A stretch of DNA of 64,000 nucleotides. Source: JANQIO01 sp038746745 (GTDB lineage: Bacteria > Pseudomonadota > Gammaproteobacteria > Pseudomonadales > Halieaceae). This document shows positions 27,363 through 35,660 of the stretch, in pieces. The notes below the pieces were generated by a model that was given only the letters and a program-made list of their open reading frames with translations, was not told the DNA's origin and searched no databases. The DNA lies in NCBI GenBank assembly GCA_038746745.1, contig JBCDKJ010000002.1, positions 1 through 64,000 on the forward strand, in the 5' to 3' direction. A program made the position numbers and the translations under genes. Positions within the stretch are counted from its first letter, which is position 1. Every line of letters starts with the position of its first letter.

Positions 27363-28715
27363 ATGAATCTTGATAGACGCGCTTTTCTCGCTCGTGCGGC
27401 AGCCACTGCAGCATTTGCTTCGACGCCGGGGGCGGCGTTTTCTCAGGTGGTGGGTGGCGGCAGTGGCTTCTCTGATTACCGCGCATTGGTCTGCGTATTT
27501 CTGTTTGGCGGCAATGACTCCTTCAATATGTTGGTGCCTCGCAGTACTGCGGAATACAACGTTTACGCCAACGCGCGGCAGAATCTATCAGTAGCGCAGG
27601 ATGTGCTGCTACCTATTAACCCACTGGCGTCAGATGGCGTCGACTACGGTTTGCATCCGTCCATGCCCGGTCTGCAGACACTGTTTGAAAGCGGCGCAGC
27701 GACATTCGTGGCCAACGTCGGCCCTCTGATTGAGCCCACCACCAAAGATCAGTTTCTCAACCAGGCAGTGCTGCTGCCGCCGCAGCTCTTTTCCCACAAT
27801 GATCAGCAGGATCAGTGGCAATCTCTGAAGGGTCAGGCGCTCACCGCAACGGGCTGGGCCGGTCGTATGGCGGACATCATTCGCGATGGCGTCAGCAATC
27901 AGCAGATGGCAACCAATGCCTCGCTGTTTGGCACCAACCTGCTGCAATCTGCGGACGATACCGTGGCCTATGTCATGGGGCCGGGCGGCCCACTGCAGTT
28001 TGAAGGCTTCTCCACCACACCGGGGTCTTTCGAGTTTCAGCAGCGCGAGGCATTTCTGAGGGTGCTGCGAGCGCAGTACGGCAGTATTTATGAGCGGGCC
28101 TTTGTGGACGTACAGCAGCGTGCCATTGAGGAAGCGGACACTATCACGGCAGCAATTAGCACAGCGCCGCCGCTCACAACGGCCTTTCCGGACAGCCAGC
28201 TCGGGCAGCAGCTAAACACGGTGGCGCGACTGATTGCAGTGCGAGAGCGGCTGAGTATGCAGCGTCAAATTTTCTTTGTGGCGACCGGTGGTTTTGACTC
28301 CCACGATAACCAGAATGAGGACCAGCCCGCACTGCTGGGCGGCGTCAGCGAAGCGCTTAAAGCCTTCTACGACGCCACGGTGGAGCTGGGGGTATCCCGC
28401 GAAGTGACAAGCTTCACCCAGTCAGACTTCGGCCGTACGCTGACGTCCAACGGTGATGGCACCGATCATGCCTGGGGTGGTAACCAGATTGTTGTGGGTG
28501 ACAGTGTGTTGGGCCGCCAGATCATTGGCCAGTATCCGCTGCTGCAAATCGATGGTGCAGACGACGTGGGCGGCGGCCGAATCATTCCCACCCTGTCGGC
28601 CGATCAATACGCTGCGACGCTGGCGCGCTGGTTCGGTATCGCTGAAAGCGACATTGGCGCTGTGGCGCCGCATCTGGCCAACTTTTCGCAGACCGATCTG
28701 GGTTTTATTGCATGA
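27363..28715 (+). CDS. DUF1501 protein with Tat-type signal
   Basis: A 450-residue protein starting at ATG 27363, with AGGAGAATTC upstream. The amino terminus has the twin-arginine pattern DRRAFLAR followed by an Ala-rich hydrophobic stretch ending near GAAFS. DUF1501 belongs to the alkaline-phosphatase/sulfatase-like fold, and the segments FLFGGNDSFNMLVP and FDSHDNQ are typical. It is coupled to the DUF1800 gene and would act outside the cytoplasm. The substrate is unknown. Confidence 0.9.
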   Translation: MNLDRRAFLARAAATAAFASTPGAAFSQVVGGGSGFSDYRALVCVFLFGGNDSFNMLVPRSTAEYNVYANARQNLSVAQDVLLPINPLASDGVDYGLHPSMPGLQTLFESGAATFVANVGPLIEPTTKDQFLNQAVLLPPQLFSHNDQQDQWQSLKGQALTATGWAGRMADIIRDGVSNQQMATNASLFGTNLLQSADDTVAYVMGPGGPLQFEGFSTTPGSFEFQQREAFLRVLRAQYGSIYERAFVDVQQRAIEEADTITAAISTAPPLTTAFPDSQLGQQLNTVARLIAVRERLSMQRQIFFVATGGFDSHDNQNEDQPALLGGVSEALKAFYDATVELGVSREVTSFTQSDFGRTLTSNGDGTDHAWGGNQIVVGDSVLGRQIIGQYPLLQIDGADDVGGGRIIPTLSADQYAATLARWFGIAESDIGAVAPHLANFSQTDLGFIA

Positions 28716-28779
28716 CGTTTTCCATGACGTCTTTCCATGGCGTAAACGCACGACGTGCTTAGCGCGCGGCGATTAAGCG

Positions 28780-29949
28780 CTAGCGGTGCTGTGGCATGCC
28801 CAGGCCATGGGTTGCGACCAGGCCGCGCAGTACTTCCACCACGCCGCCGCCAAAGGTATTGATTAGCGAGCGGCGGTGCTCGTGCTCCAGGTCGCCGTGA
28901 AACAGGCTACCTTCACCTTCCGGAGAAATGAGCGCTTCCGGGCCCACCACATCCATCATCAGCTTGCAGACTTCAAGCATGATTTCAGTGGAGTAGACCT
29001 TTAATGCTGAGGGGAATACCGCATCTACCGGGTTGTTCTCAAGCCGCCAGGCCATGCGGGCATTCATAACGCGCATCGCTTCCAGGTGGCTGTACACCTC
29101 GGCCAGATTGCGTTGCACCATAGGATCATCAATCACGCGTTTGCCGTTGGGTTGCGTCTCCCTGGCCCAGGCCAGCACATCCCGAAACAACTTCCAGCCG
29201 TTGATGCCGAAAGCCGCCAGCCCCACGCGCTCATGATTAAGCTGTGAGGTGATCAAGCGCCAGCCTTGATTCTCTGCGCCAATAATCATGTCCAGAGGAA
29301 CTTTGATGTCGCTGTAGTAAGAGACGTTAGTACGTACGCCGCCCACGGTGTGAATAGGACCGTAGGAAAATCCGGGGTCGCTGGTGTCGACTACCAAGAT
29401 AGAAATGCCTTTGTGTTTGGGTGCCTCGCCGTCGGTTCGCGCTGCGAGGAACACATAATCCGCGGCCTCTGCTGCACTGGTGTACACCTTGTTCCCGTTC
29501 ACAAGGTAATGGTCATCCTGCTTGTCTGCGCGAGTGGCCAGTGCAGCGAGGTCTGTTCCCGCAGCGGGCTCGGTATACCCGATCGCAAAGTGGAGTTCAC
29601 CAGAGGCGATGCCTGGAAGAAATCGCTTCTTCTGCTGTTCCGTGCCGTGGTCAATCACCGCAGGGCCCACGGTGTTCAGCGTCACGAAAGGAGTGGGCGC
29701 GCCAGCGAGTAACGCCTCCTCATAGCGAATCAGCTGTTCAGACTGGTTCAGGCCGCGACCACCGTACTCCTCGGGCCAACCCAGGGCGAGCATGCCGTCC
29801 TTCCCCTGTTGGCGGATCAAGTCCTTATAAAGGTCTCCGCCTTCGGCGCTTCTGAGTTCTTCCCGGTACTCGGGCTTCACCAGATTCGTGAAATAGCTGC
29901 GCAGCTCTTTGCGCAGGGCTCTCTGGCTGTCGGTGTAGTCAACAAACAT
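28780..29949 (-). CDS. Acyl-CoA dehydrogenase, FadE29/ChsE1-like
   Basis: A 389-residue FAD-dependent acyl-CoA dehydrogenase. The opening MFVDYTDSQRALRKELRSYF, together with GWPEEYGGRG, FAIGYTEPAAGTDLA (flavin segment near residue 130) and HRRSLINTFGGGVVEVLRG near the end, resembles mycobacterial FadE29 (ChsE1), half of an alpha2-beta2 dehydrogenase that desaturates a three-carbon steroid side chain. Its likely partner is at 30862-32013, on the other side of a TetR gene. RBS GGAGGAC lies close to the ATG. It is divergent from the regulator. Confidence 0.85.
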   Translation of the reverse strand: MFVDYTDSQRALRKELRSYFTNLVKPEYREELRSAEGGDLYKDLIRQQGKDGMLALGWPEEYGGRGLNQSEQLIRYEEALLAGAPTPFVTLNTVGPAVIDHGTEQQKKRFLPGIASGELHFAIGYTEPAAGTDLAALATRADKQDDHYLVNGNKVYTSAAEAADYVFLAARTDGEAPKHKGISILVVDTSDPGFSYGPIHTVGGVRTNVSYYSDIKVPLDMIIGAENQGWRLITSQLNHERVGLAAFGINGWKLFRDVLAWARETQPNGKRVIDDPMVQRNLAEVYSHLEAMRVMNARMAWRLENNPVDAVFPSALKVYSTEIMLEVCKLMMDVVGPEALISPEGEGSLFHGDLEHEHRRSLINTFGGGVVEVLRGLVATHGLGMPQHR

Positions 29950-29985
29950 GGCATGTCCTCCTGAAGTGCAGACATAATATTGATT

Positions 29986-30001
29986 TTGAATTCAAATTCA
30001 A
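29986..30001. promoter_or_regulatory. Inverted-repeat operator candidate between acyl-CoA dehydrogenase and tetR
   Basis: A perfect 7-2-7 inverted repeat, TTGAATT-CA-AATTCAA, lies in the 66-base divergent gap. A 12-base palindrome TTTGAATTCAAA (29985-29996) overlaps it. The symmetry, AT-rich make-up and position next to a TetR gene are typical of a TetR-family operator controlling both directions. Binding is inferred. Confidence 0.55.
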
Positions 30002-30015
30002 CTAATTTGCGCGAC

Positions 30016-30795
30016 ATGACAGGGGAGACGACAGCGCTGGCGCCACGGGCATCGGCTAACAAGACGCAGTCTCGATCCGCGGCAAAATCCGCTGCAAAGA
30101 GGAAGGGTCGGGGCACGACAAGTGGCGCGGCTAAAAGCGCAAAAGGCGAGCGCGCTCGTGCGAACTTGAAAAAGGCTGCACTGGTAGTGCTGGAGCGTGA
30201 GGGCTTCCACCGCATGCGTATCGCCGACGTCACCCGGGAGGCGGGGGCGGCACAGGGCCTGTTCTATCACTACTTTGACGATCTCAAGTCGTTGACCCTG
30301 GAAGTGCTGGAGGACTTTGTGAATCCGGCGCGGGATTTTGCGACCATCGAGAAGGATGTCGCGCGAGGCGATTGGTATGGGCGCATTTATGTTCACAATG
30401 AGCTTGTGGTATCGAGCTATGCGCGGCGTCCCGGGGTGATGCGCTGTCTGCTGCAAATGGCCGACGAGGACGCGGCATTCTCTGCCGCTTTGCGTGCCGC
30501 TTACCGAGAGCAGTTGATGTGGCTGGTCACGTTGATGCCTAAGATGTTTCCCGAGGTGCGATTTAAGCGCCATCAAGCCTTGATGACCGTCTACGCGTTG
30601 GCGGGTATCGGCGAGGGGCTTTTACGAGAGTTCTTCATCAACGAGAGCCAGACCCTGCGCGCGTCAAAACTGAAGGAAACTGAGCTGACCGAGCTGCTGA
30701 CTACAATGTTCTATCGCGCTCTGTTTTTGGAACACCCTCCCGAGGAGCGCTTGCGCTACACAAAGAACTTGTCCGCTATGCGGCGCGCGCCGTGA
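30016..30795 (+). CDS. TetR-family transcriptional regulator
   Basis: About 259 residues from ATG 30016. Residues 1-45 are a Lys/Ala/Ser-rich basic extension. The TetR helix-turn-helix follows at about 50-95 (KKAALVVLEREGFHRMRIAD, then GLFYHYFDDLKSL). The ligand domain is of the long type, with no recognisable ligand. A TTG reading from 29980 would run through the operator-like repeat and is not favoured. It probably represses itself and the flanking acyl-CoA dehydrogenase genes and responds to an acyl-CoA. Confidence 0.85.
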   Translation: MTGETTALAPRASANKTQSRSAAKSAAKRKGRGTTSGAAKSAKGERARANLKKAALVVLEREGFHRMRIADVTREAGAAQGLFYHYFDDLKSLTLEVLEDFVNPARDFATIEKDVARGDWYGRIYVHNELVVSSYARRPGVMRCLLQMADEDAAFSAALRAAYREQLMWLVTLMPKMFPEVRFKRHQALMTVYALAGIGEGLLREFFINESQTLRASKLKETELTELLTTMFYRALFLEHPPEERLRYTKNLSAMRRAP

Positions 30796-30861
30796 ATGGA
30801 TGTAACCCGGCTTGACTAGAAAATGACTGATGCCTGCGGGCAGAACCTGAGAGAGAACGCC

Positions 30862-32013
30862 ATGGATTTCACAATTACCGAAGATCAGCAAGCCATTCGT
30901 GACCTTGCAGCCCAGATTTTTGGCGACCGAGCCAGCGATGAGTTCCTGTTGGAGTTCTCCCGCACCGGCAACACCTATGACGATGGTCTCTGGCAGACCT
31001 TGGCAGAGCAAGGCCTGCTGGGTATTGCAATACCTGAGGCGCAGGGAGGCTCCGGACTGGGCCTCATAGAACTGTGCCTGATGCTCGAAGAGCAGGGCCG
31101 CACCGTGGCACCGATTCCACTGTTTTCCAGCCTGGTGCTGGGCGCGCTTCCTATCACTGCGTTTGGCAGCGAAGCGCTACAATCCACCTGGCTACCCAAG
31201 CTGGTCGCCGGTGAGGTCAAGTTGTCTGCAGCGATCGCTGAGATGAATATGAATCCCGCCCTGCGTGTGCCCGTGCGGCTGGGCAAGGCAGGTGATGAGT
31301 GGGTACTGGACGGCGCGCGAAAGAGTGTGCCTGACGGAGCTGTTGCCGACGCGTTGATCGTGCCAGGCGTCGACGAGGCTGGCGCAAAAACACTGTTTGT
31401 CGTCCCCACGGATGCGCCCGGCGTGTTAGTAACGCCGGTCGACATAGGTTTGTCCGGCGAGCGCGCCGCGCATCTGACACTCGAAAACGTGAAACTCTCC
31501 GACGTCCATCGCCTCGGTGGGGTTGGCAATGGCGGAGAGATTCTCGCGTGGTTGGAAGAGCGCGCGAACGTCGCCCACTGTGCCCTGCAAACAGGCGTGA
31601 CCGAAGAGGCAATGAAGCGCACGGCGGCATACCTGGGTGAACGCAAGCAATTCGGCGTGCCCCTGGGCAGTTTCCAGGCCCTGGCGATGCGTATGGCGGA
31701 TAGCTATATCGATGTGGAAGCTATCCGCAGTACCTACTGGTTGGCACTGTGGCGCCTGTCTGAGGGTCTCGACGCCCGCGCCGAAGTGCGGGCCGCGAAG
31801 TGGTGGGCCTGCGAAGCGGCGCATCGGGTGGTGTGTTCTGCGCAGCATCTACACGGCGGTATCGGCGCCGATGTGGAGTACCCGATTCACCGCTTCTTCC
31901 TGTTGGCGAAAATCATTAGCTACTCCCTGGGTAATGGCAGCAGCCAACTGGAGAAGCTGGGCCGGCTGCTGGCCAGTGACGACAATCTCGGCTACCACGC
32001 GCTGGAAGTCTGA
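30862..32013 (+). CDS. Acyl-CoA dehydrogenase, FadE28/ChsE2-like
   Basis: About 383 residues from ATG 30862 (GAGAG upstream). MDFTITEDQQAIRDLA, RKQFGVPLGSFQALAMRMAD near residue 255 and HLHGGIGADVEYPIHRFF near 335 are typical of the acyl-CoA dehydrogenase fold. The centre is shorter in flavin-contact motifs than the 28780-29949 protein, as in FadE28 (ChsE2), the second subunit of heteromeric steroid side-chain dehydrogenases. Its stop overlaps the DUF35 start by one base (TGATG), so it opens a coupled three-gene operon. The heteromeric pairing is inferred. Confidence 0.85.
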   Translation: MDFTITEDQQAIRDLAAQIFGDRASDEFLLEFSRTGNTYDDGLWQTLAEQGLLGIAIPEAQGGSGLGLIELCLMLEEQGRTVAPIPLFSSLVLGALPITAFGSEALQSTWLPKLVAGEVKLSAAIAEMNMNPALRVPVRLGKAGDEWVLDGARKSVPDGAVADALIVPGVDEAGAKTLFVVPTDAPGVLVTPVDIGLSGERAAHLTLENVKLSDVHRLGGVGNGGEILAWLEERANVAHCALQTGVTEEAMKRTAAYLGERKQFGVPLGSFQALAMRMADSYIDVEAIRSTYWLALWRLSEGLDARAEVRAAKWWACEAAHRVVCSAQHLHGGIGADVEYPIHRFFLLAKIISYSLGNGSSQLEKLGRLLASDDNLGYHALEV

Positions 32014-32420
32014 TGGGACGCATCAAGCCACCCCAGGGCCATGACAACGCCTGGTGGTGGGAGATGGCCGACCAGGGCAAGCTGGGGATTCAGCGCTGTA
32101 CCAACTGCGGTGCGCTGCGGCATCCCCCCAGCCCCATGTGCAATCAGTGCCAGAGCATGGATTGGGAGCCAATTGAGTCCAGCGGCAGAGGAACGATCTG
32201 TTCCTTTACCGTGCTGCGTCACCCGCAGTTTCCCGGCTATGAATATCCGCTGATCATCGTCCTGATTGATCTCGAAGAGGGCACCCGACTGACATCACAA
32301 CTGGTGGACTGTGACCCGGCAGAGGTGAGCTTCGGCATGCCGGTTGAGATGCGGATTCAGGAAGACCCCGACGGCTTCAAGCTTCCGGTGTTTATTCCTG
32401 CAGCGGAGGTGGCAGCATGA
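32013..32420 (+). CDS. Stand-alone DUF35 zinc-ribbon/OB-fold protein
   Basis: A 135-residue DUF35 protein with a zinc ribbon (CTNCGALRHPPSPMCNQC, around residues 29-46) followed by an OB fold. It is clearly paralogous to residues 195-324 of the ChsH2-like fusion at 18651-19625, sharing GHDN.WWWE and IQRC..CGALRHPP.PMC. DUF35 proteins dock on thiolase-fold enzymes, and Ltp2 aldolase needs one for activity. It overlaps the acyl-CoA dehydrogenase by one base and the aldolase gene by four, so it is probably the partner of that aldolase. Confidence 0.9.
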   Translation: MGRIKPPQGHDNAWWWEMADQGKLGIQRCTNCGALRHPPSPMCNQCQSMDWEPIESSGRGTICSFTVLRHPQFPGYEYPLIIVLIDLEEGTRLTSQLVDCDPAEVSFGMPVEMRIQEDPDGFKLPVFIPAAEVAA

Positions 32421-33586
32421 GCCTTAAGGACAAAGCCGCCATCGCCGGCATTGGCCTGACAGAATTTTCGAAAAGCTCTGGCGTATCTGAGCTGGCGCTG
32501 GCGGCGCAGTGCGTCAAGGCCGCCTGCGATGATGCCGGGCTTCCCACCTCAGCCATCGACGGCTTGGTCACTTACACCTTGGATTCCACAGATGAAATTG
32601 AGGTCGCACGGGCCGTGGGGGCTGGTGACCTGTCCTATTTCAGCCAGGTGAATTACGGCGGCGGCGCGGCGGTGGGCGTGGTTTTGCAGGCGGTTATGGC
32701 GGTCGCCACCGGGCAGGCTGACAATGTGGTGTGCTGGCGAGCGATGAACGGTCGCTCCGGTCAGCGCATGGGGCAAGGCGTATCCGGCAACATCATCTCC
32801 AGCGATCTCATTCACTGGTCCTGGTACATGGCCTACGGCATGCTCACACCCGGTAGCTGGATTGCCATGATTGCTAACAAATACATGCACACCTATGGCG
32901 TGACGCGGGAAGATCTTGGCCGCGTCGCCATTTCCCAACGCAACTACGCCACTACCAATCCCCGCGCCTTTGGTTATCAAAAGCCTCTCACCATGGACGA
33001 GTATCTTGCGTCCAAAATGATTGCGGACCCGCTGTGTCTATATGACTTCTGCCAGGAAACGGACGGCGGCTGCGCCATCCTGATCACCAGTACGGAGCGC
33101 GCGAAGGATTTACGGCAAAAGCCCGCGGTGATTCGTGGCATTACCCAGGCGTCTACTCGTGGACAGGAACAGATGACTAGCTATTACCGCAGCGAACTGC
33201 TGTCCCTGCCGGAAATGGAGATGGCGGCCAGACGCACCTATGCGATGGCAGAGCTGGGTCCTGACGCTATCGACGCCGCCAGTCTTTACGATGCGTTTTC
33301 GTCAGAGATCATCATGCAGCTCGACAGTTTTGGCTTTGCTAAACCCGGTGAGGGCGTCGAGTTAGTGAGAGAAGGCGCGCTCGATATCGACGGGCGCCTG
33401 CCTAACAATACCCACGGCGGTCTGCTTTCTGAGGCATATATACACGGTATGAACAATATCGCTGAGGCTGCTCGACTGATCAGAGGCAGCTCGGGCAACC
33501 AGCCTGATAAACGCATAGAGCATGTGCTAGTCTCCAGCGGCGTTGGCGTTCCCACGGGTGCCATGATTCTGGGCGAGGTCGCCTGA
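32417..33586 (+). CDS. Ltp2-like thiolase-fold retro-aldolase (copy 2)
   Basis: A 389-residue paralogue of 17033-18208, similar along the whole length (for instance CDDAGLPTSAIDG in both). The thiolase cysteine is again absent (NYGGGAAVGVVLQA), and the Ltp2 tyrosines correspond to Y291 in LYDAFSS and Y341 in SEAYIHG. The third position after the first tyrosine's motif differs from copy 1 (SSEI for TPTV), which may change side-chain specificity. It is coupled to the stand-alone DUF35 gene by a four-base overlap and would cleave a beta-hydroxyacyl-CoA. Confidence 0.87.
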   Translation: MSLKDKAAIAGIGLTEFSKSSGVSELALAAQCVKAACDDAGLPTSAIDGLVTYTLDSTDEIEVARAVGAGDLSYFSQVNYGGGAAVGVVLQAVMAVATGQADNVVCWRAMNGRSGQRMGQGVSGNIISSDLIHWSWYMAYGMLTPGSWIAMIANKYMHTYGVTREDLGRVAISQRNYATTNPRAFGYQKPLTMDEYLASKMIADPLCLYDFCQETDGGCAILITSTERAKDLRQKPAVIRGITQASTRGQEQMTSYYRSELLSLPEMEMAARRTYAMAELGPDAIDAASLYDAFSSEIIMQLDSFGFAKPGEGVELVREGALDIDGRLPNNTHGGLLSEAYIHGMNNIAEAARLIRGSSGNQPDKRIEHVLVSSGVGVPTGAMILGEVA

Positions 33587-33692
33587 CCGTTTGCTGCGGC
33601 GTTGCTGTGCTTGACCTGGCGCACCCTGGAAGGGTGGTCGCCGGCAGAGAATTGGCGTAGCGTACTCTCAGGCAAGCTCAGAGGTAGTGATC

Positions 33693-34877
33693 ATGGCAGA
33701 AGCGCAACGCAGCACCACACCGTTGACGGTAGGTTTGGCCGCAGCGCGAAGCCTTCGTGAACAGATATCCACCCGCAGTGATGAAATCGAACGGGGCAAA
33801 CAGGTGCCTGCCGATGTTATTGCATGGCTGCGAAATGCGGGGCTGCTGGCGCTGACCATTCCCAAGACTCTGGGAGGTATCGAAGCCTCACCCGCAGAAG
33901 TGCTGGAAGTGATCGAAGAGTTGGCCTATGCGGATAGCGCAGTGGCCTGGTGTGCCATGATTTATCTGACAACGGCGGCGTCTTCGGCGCAGCTCTCCAG
34001 CGATTGGGCGGACACGATTTACCGGGTCAACGGCCACTGCCCCATCACCGCGGGTGCGACCGCACCCACGGGCAAGGCCAGGAGAGTTGAAGGCGGACTG
34101 GAAGTCTCCGGTCGCTGGTCCTGGGGCTCTGGTACCCATCACGCCGACTGGATTGTCGGCGGCTGCATGGTGGAAGAAAATGATGAGCTGCTGCGCTTTC
34201 CGAGCGGGGCACCCGCCGTGCATATCGTATTTTTCGATAAACCCCAGGTGACCCTGCACGATAACTGGGATCCCTCTGGTATGCGCGGCACCGGAAGTGT
34301 TGATTTCCAGGTAGATCAGGCTTTTGTGCCCGAGGGCCGCTGGGTGGTGCAGGGCGCTGATGCCCTCACTGTCGACACACCGCTATATCGGTTCCCCTTT
34401 TTCGGCTTTTTCGCGGCCTGCGTTGCTGCCATTCCGCTGGGGATTGCGCGCCGTGCACTGGATGATTTCGCCGAGCTGGCGCGCGGCAAGGGTACCGGCC
34501 GCAAGCGTCTGGCCGAGTCCTCGCTAACGCAGATGGAGTACGGTCACGCCAATGCCCAGGCCGAGGCGGCACGGCAGTATCTATTCGCAGTGGTCAAGGA
34601 GGTCTGGTCCGTTGTACAGCAGGGCGATGAGGCGAGCACAGAGCAGCGGCGGCAGCTGCGACTCGCTGCCACCCAGGCCACTAGTCTTGCAGCAGCGGCC
34701 GTGGATAGGCTCTACAACGCCGGCGGGGGCACGTCGCTGCAGGGACATTGCAGTCTGCAGCGGCACTTCCGCGATGTTCATGTAGCCACGCAACACAGGA
34801 TGGTCAGCACAGGGTTGCTGCAGCTCTCAGGCGCTATGGCGCTGATAGAAGATCACCCGGGCTCGCCTCAGCTCTAG
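33693..34877 (+). CDS. Acyl-CoA dehydrogenase-fold flavoprotein, HsaA-like monooxygenase
   Basis: About 394 residues from ATG 33693 (GAGG eight bases upstream); a GTG at 33687 is too close to that site. The fold is acyl-CoA dehydrogenase-like with the type-2 carboxy-terminal domain found in HsaA, the oxygenase that hydroxylates the steroid A-ring phenol with reduced flavin. Segments include IPKTLGGIEASPAEVLEVIE, SGRWSWGSGTHHADW near residue 145 and DPSGMRGTGSVDF. The last helix bundle has RLYNAGGGTSLQGHCSLQRH. Dehydrogenase or reduced-flavin monooxygenase cannot be decided from sequence; no flavin reductase is adjacent. Confidence 0.8.
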   Translation: MAEAQRSTTPLTVGLAAARSLREQISTRSDEIERGKQVPADVIAWLRNAGLLALTIPKTLGGIEASPAEVLEVIEELAYADSAVAWCAMIYLTTAASSAQLSSDWADTIYRVNGHCPITAGATAPTGKARRVEGGLEVSGRWSWGSGTHHADWIVGGCMVEENDELLRFPSGAPAVHIVFFDKPQVTLHDNWDPSGMRGTGSVDFQVDQAFVPEGRWVVQGADALTVDTPLYRFPFFGFFAACVAAIPLGIARRALDDFAELARGKGTGRKRLAESSLTQMEYGHANAQAEAARQYLFAVVKEVWSVVQQGDEASTEQRRQLRLAATQATSLAAAAVDRLYNAGGGTSLQGHCSLQRHFRDVHVATQHRMVSTGLLQLSGAMALIEDHPGSPQL

Positions 34878-34899
34878 GCATCTGCAGTCGTTGCTCTGC

Positions 34900-35487
34900 C
34901 TAGTGCACCGTTGCTATCCGGGTAATCTCCAGCAACGGTGCGTCACCCAGGCTGGCGATACTTTCAACTGCAAGCTGCCCGGCGATTTGCTGTGTGCTGC
35001 TCTCGTGGTTGCTGATATCAACTCGCAGCATGTCGGTATCGACCGTCAGCAATTCGCGGGACAGGGTGGCGGTAAACGTCTGCGCTTTGCCGCTGAAATC
35101 CAGCAGTATCAGGCCGGTTTTATCCCGCGCCTTCATGTTTGGCATAAATACCCGGGTCAGTGACGTGATCAGCGAGCCTGGTTTCACAGCGGTTCCCGCG
35201 CCCACCCCGCATACCATCAAGCCAACGCGCTCACTGCCGGACAGCGCAAAAACACGCTCGGAAAAACCTCCGGCAGCTTCGCTAGCGCACAGGGTTGAGA
35301 CGACGACACCCTCGTGATCCTCAAGCCGCGCTTTCAGGGCACTCAGGTCTGTGCCGTCGGGATGTGTCAGCAGCAGGTCGAAGCCGCCCTTGGCCAGTTG
35401 CTCGGCAAAGGCCTGACCACAGGGCGTGTGCGCGGCCAGAACCAGCGCTGTAGGGCCGTAACTCTGCAGAAAATCAAAGGCATGCAT
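34900..35487 (-). CDS. Degenerate SDR-like Rossmann protein, function unknown
   Basis: A 195-residue protein that begins with a Rossmann-like strand and turn (TALVLAAHTPCGQAFAEQLA) but lacks the usual TGxxxGxG glycine pattern, with Cys-Gly in the loop. No YxxxK catalytic pair is visible. Later strands (ERVGLMVCGVGAG) and a conserved-looking tail remain SDR-like. It is probably a non-catalytic or highly divergent SDR. It is divergent from a TIM-barrel gene and follows the flavoprotein tail to tail. Confidence 0.6.
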   Translation of the reverse strand: MHAFDFLQSYGPTALVLAAHTPCGQAFAEQLAKGGFDLLLTHPDGTDLSALKARLEDHEGVVVSTLCASEAAGGFSERVFALSGSERVGLMVCGVGAGTAVKPGSLITSLTRVFMPNMKARDKTGLILLDFSGKAQTFTATLSRELLTVDTDMLRVDISNHESSTQQIAGQLAVESIASLGDAPLLEITRIATVH

Positions 35488-35660
35488 GGTGTTGTCTGAG
35501 GATGGCTTTGTCGTTGGAAGTTAAAAGCTGGAAATCAAAGGCCGTAAACCGAAAGGTGAAGATGCTTTCGGTGAAGGATACACCTTTGAGCAAACTAAAG
35601 GATTTGGCGGCGTCCGGCGAGCGTGTTTCCATAGGGCCTTATCATAAGAGGACGCGTCCT

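Noticed and set aside
35502..35660. Extra 53 amino-terminal residues for the TIM-barrel protein
   Set aside because: Poor ribosome site at 35502, Lys-rich unconserved-looking content, and an ideal AGAGGA before ATG 35661.
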